A stretch of 64,000 nt of DNA from Chitinophaga pinensis (lineage in GTDB: Bacteria; Bacteroidota; Bacteroidia; Chitinophagales; Chitinophagaceae). The notes under the pieces were generated by a model. It saw nothing but the letters and a program-made list of their open reading frames with translations, searched no databases and was not told the DNA's origin. Of this stretch, positions 62,943 through 64,000 are shown one piece after another. The translations under genes and the position numbers were made by a program. Numbering within the stretch: position 1 is the first letter of the stretch; the number at the start of each line of letters is the position of its first letter. The stretch is from the NCBI GenBank assembly GCA_902167325.1, contig LR632930.1:5766001-5830000 (forward strand), read 5' to 3'.

Positions 62943-63998
62943 CTACAACAGTTTCTTCAGTTCAGACATTTGAATGTGGCCTTCGTAAATGGCCTTACCG
63001 ATGATGACCCCGGCGAGGCCTGCATCGCGGAGTGCTTCCACATCTCCAATATGGCTTACGCCGCCGCTGGCTGTAAGGCGGATGCCGGGCAGTTCTGCGA
63101 TGATCTTCTTGTATAGTTCGAGGCTGGGTCCTTGCAGCAATCCATCCTTGGCGATATCGGTACAGAATATTTCTTTCACACCTTTCTCCATGTTGCCGCG
63201 GAGGAAGTCGAATACGCTGACGCCGGTAGTTTCCAGCCATCCGCCCACGGCTATCTTTTCATCTTTCACATCGGCACCGAGGAAGATCTTTTCCGCTCCG
63301 TACTGTTCTACCCAGCTGAAAAAGAGATCGGGCTGCTTTACGGCAACGCTGCCGATGGTGGCCAGCTTTGCACCGGCTTCAAATACCACGCGGATATCGT
63401 CGTCGCTTTTGATGCCGCCGCCAAAATCTACCACCATCCCGGTTTTCCCGGCAACGGCTTCCAGTACTTTCCAGTTCACGACCTGTCCTTTCTTAGCCCC
63501 GTCGAGGTCTACCAGGTGCAGGCGCTTTACGCCGGCGTCTTCAAATTCTTTCGCTACTTCCAGCGGGTTTTCGTTGTAGATCTTCTTCTGCTCGTAATCG
63601 CCCTGCGTGAGCCGCACACACTTCCCGTCGATGATATCGATGGCGGGGATGATGGTGAATGCGGGTGTGGCGGGCTGAAGATTTATTTCCATGGTGAGGA
63701 ATGCAATATTGTCTTTGTAAAAAATGCCGCTGGTTACTTTGTATCCCAGCGTTTTATAAAAGCCCATGGCGCTTTCGCGGGCGTTGCACCATAGCGCGGT
63801 AACTCCGTTACGGCGGCATACTGCTTCGAGGTGGGCCATCATCATTTTTCCGTATCCTCTCCCCTGCTGATCATTTGCCGTGGCCAGTTTTCTGAACTGG
63901 GCTTTATGGCCGTTGATAAAAAGGGAAACGACGGTCACCTGCCGGTTGCCGTCGTACAGGCCGAAATGAAGGCCGTCTGCATCATGCGGAAGGGTCAC
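62943..63998 (-). CDS. hisA: HisA isomerase in frame with an N-terminal GNAT domain (5' end cut by window edge)
   Basis: One open frame of 351 visible residues with no stop between two domains. Residues 1 to about 105 form most of a GNAT acetyltransferase (FRKLATANDQQGRGYGKMMM, then ESAMGFYKTLGYKV). From residue 103 (MEINLQPATPAF) comes a full HisA barrel: IIPAIDIIDGKCVRL, VDLDGAKKGQVVNW, VDFGGGIKSDDD and TASGGVSHIGDV. HisA isomerises ProFAR in histidine synthesis. It either starts at the internal ATG at 63692 or is made as a true fusion. The 3' end is two bases from hisF. Confidence 0.88.
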   Translation of the reverse strand: MTLPHDADGLHFGLYDGNRQVTVVSLFINGHKAQFRKLATANDQQGRGYGKMMMAHLEAVCRRNGVTALWCNARESAMGFYKTLGYKVTSGIFYKDNIAFLTMEINLQPATPAFTIIPAIDIIDGKCVRLTQGDYEQKKIYNENPLEVAKEFEDAGVKRLHLVDLDGAKKGQVVNWKVLEAVAGKTGMVVDFGGGIKSDDDIRVVFEAGAKLATIGSVAVKQPDLFFSWVEQYGAEKIFLGADVKDEKIAVGGWLETTGVSVFDFLRGNMEKGVKEIFCTDIAKDGLLQGPSLELYKKIIAELPGIRLTASGGVSHIGDVEALRDAGLAGVIIGKAIYEGHIQMSELKKLL

Positions 63999-64000
63999 TC

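Overview
The window reads as a chromosomal segment of a Bacteroidota bacterium, most likely a Chitinophagaceae member close to Chitinophaga. The basis is gene content: a SusC/SusD pair with an ECF sigma/FecR switch, DUF4270, DUF6702 and DUF4907 proteins, TlpA proteins with DUF4369, a C-terminal type IX secretion sorting domain, no obvious Shine-Dalgarno sequences, and a flexirubin-type pigment cluster. No rRNA, tRNA, CRISPR array, prophage or intact insertion sequence was recognised.

Layout. 1-5616 (minus): ECF sigma factor, FecR anti-sigma, SusC-like transporter and the start of a SusD-like lipoprotein, a glycan-uptake or signalling unit. 5863-6924 (plus): an SPFH protein and a small ribbon-helix-helix protein behind two tandem palindromes. 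7028-7275: a repeat-rich intergenic stretch built from 11-bp units in both orientations. 8187-11663: M1 peptidase, HupE/UreJ-like membrane protein and a divergent DUF6702 protein. 11665-37082 (minus, 25 genes, mostly overlapping or a few bases apart): a flexirubin/aryl-polyene cluster. It starts with an aromatic amino acid ammonia-lyase (cinnamate/coumarate starter) and ends with an AMP-ligase and a phosphopantetheinyl transferase. Between them are a ketoreductase, ketosynthases, two ACPs, hotdog proteins, a thioesterase, methyltransferases, a halogenase-like flavoprotein, acyltransferases, a LolA-like carrier and an MMPL exporter fused to two enzymes. No recognisable darA/darB pair (dialkylresorcinol half) lies in the window.

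37324-42733 (minus): CorC-like membrane protein, ZIP transporter, PAP2 phosphatase, methyltransferase and an LTA-synthase-like enzyme split by a frameshift. 42903-45535 (plus): GlmM and a cysteine desulfurase, ending in a strong terminator. 45590-46650: an AT-rich patch with two in-frame imperfect repeats and a decayed DUF3800 gene. 46651-52738: LytT/LytS two-component pair, DUF4907 and kelch lipoproteins, then DUF4270 and an outer-membrane protein. 52807-55312: GH1 beta-glucosidase and a divergent formylglycine-generating-enzyme-like lipoprotein. 55387-58877: a BlaI/M56 operon with two operator-like dyads; its M56 protein carries a TonB-plug-like segment and a type IX sorting domain. 59016-59102: a second 11-bp periodic repeat element. 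59244-64000: two TlpA-like thioredoxins, then HisIE, HisF and HisA, with HisA in frame with a GNAT domain.

Three apparent frameshifts (one in the LTA-synthase-like gene, two in the DUF3800 remnant) would each be repaired by one extra base in a homopolymer, so sequencing error is a live alternative to gene decay.
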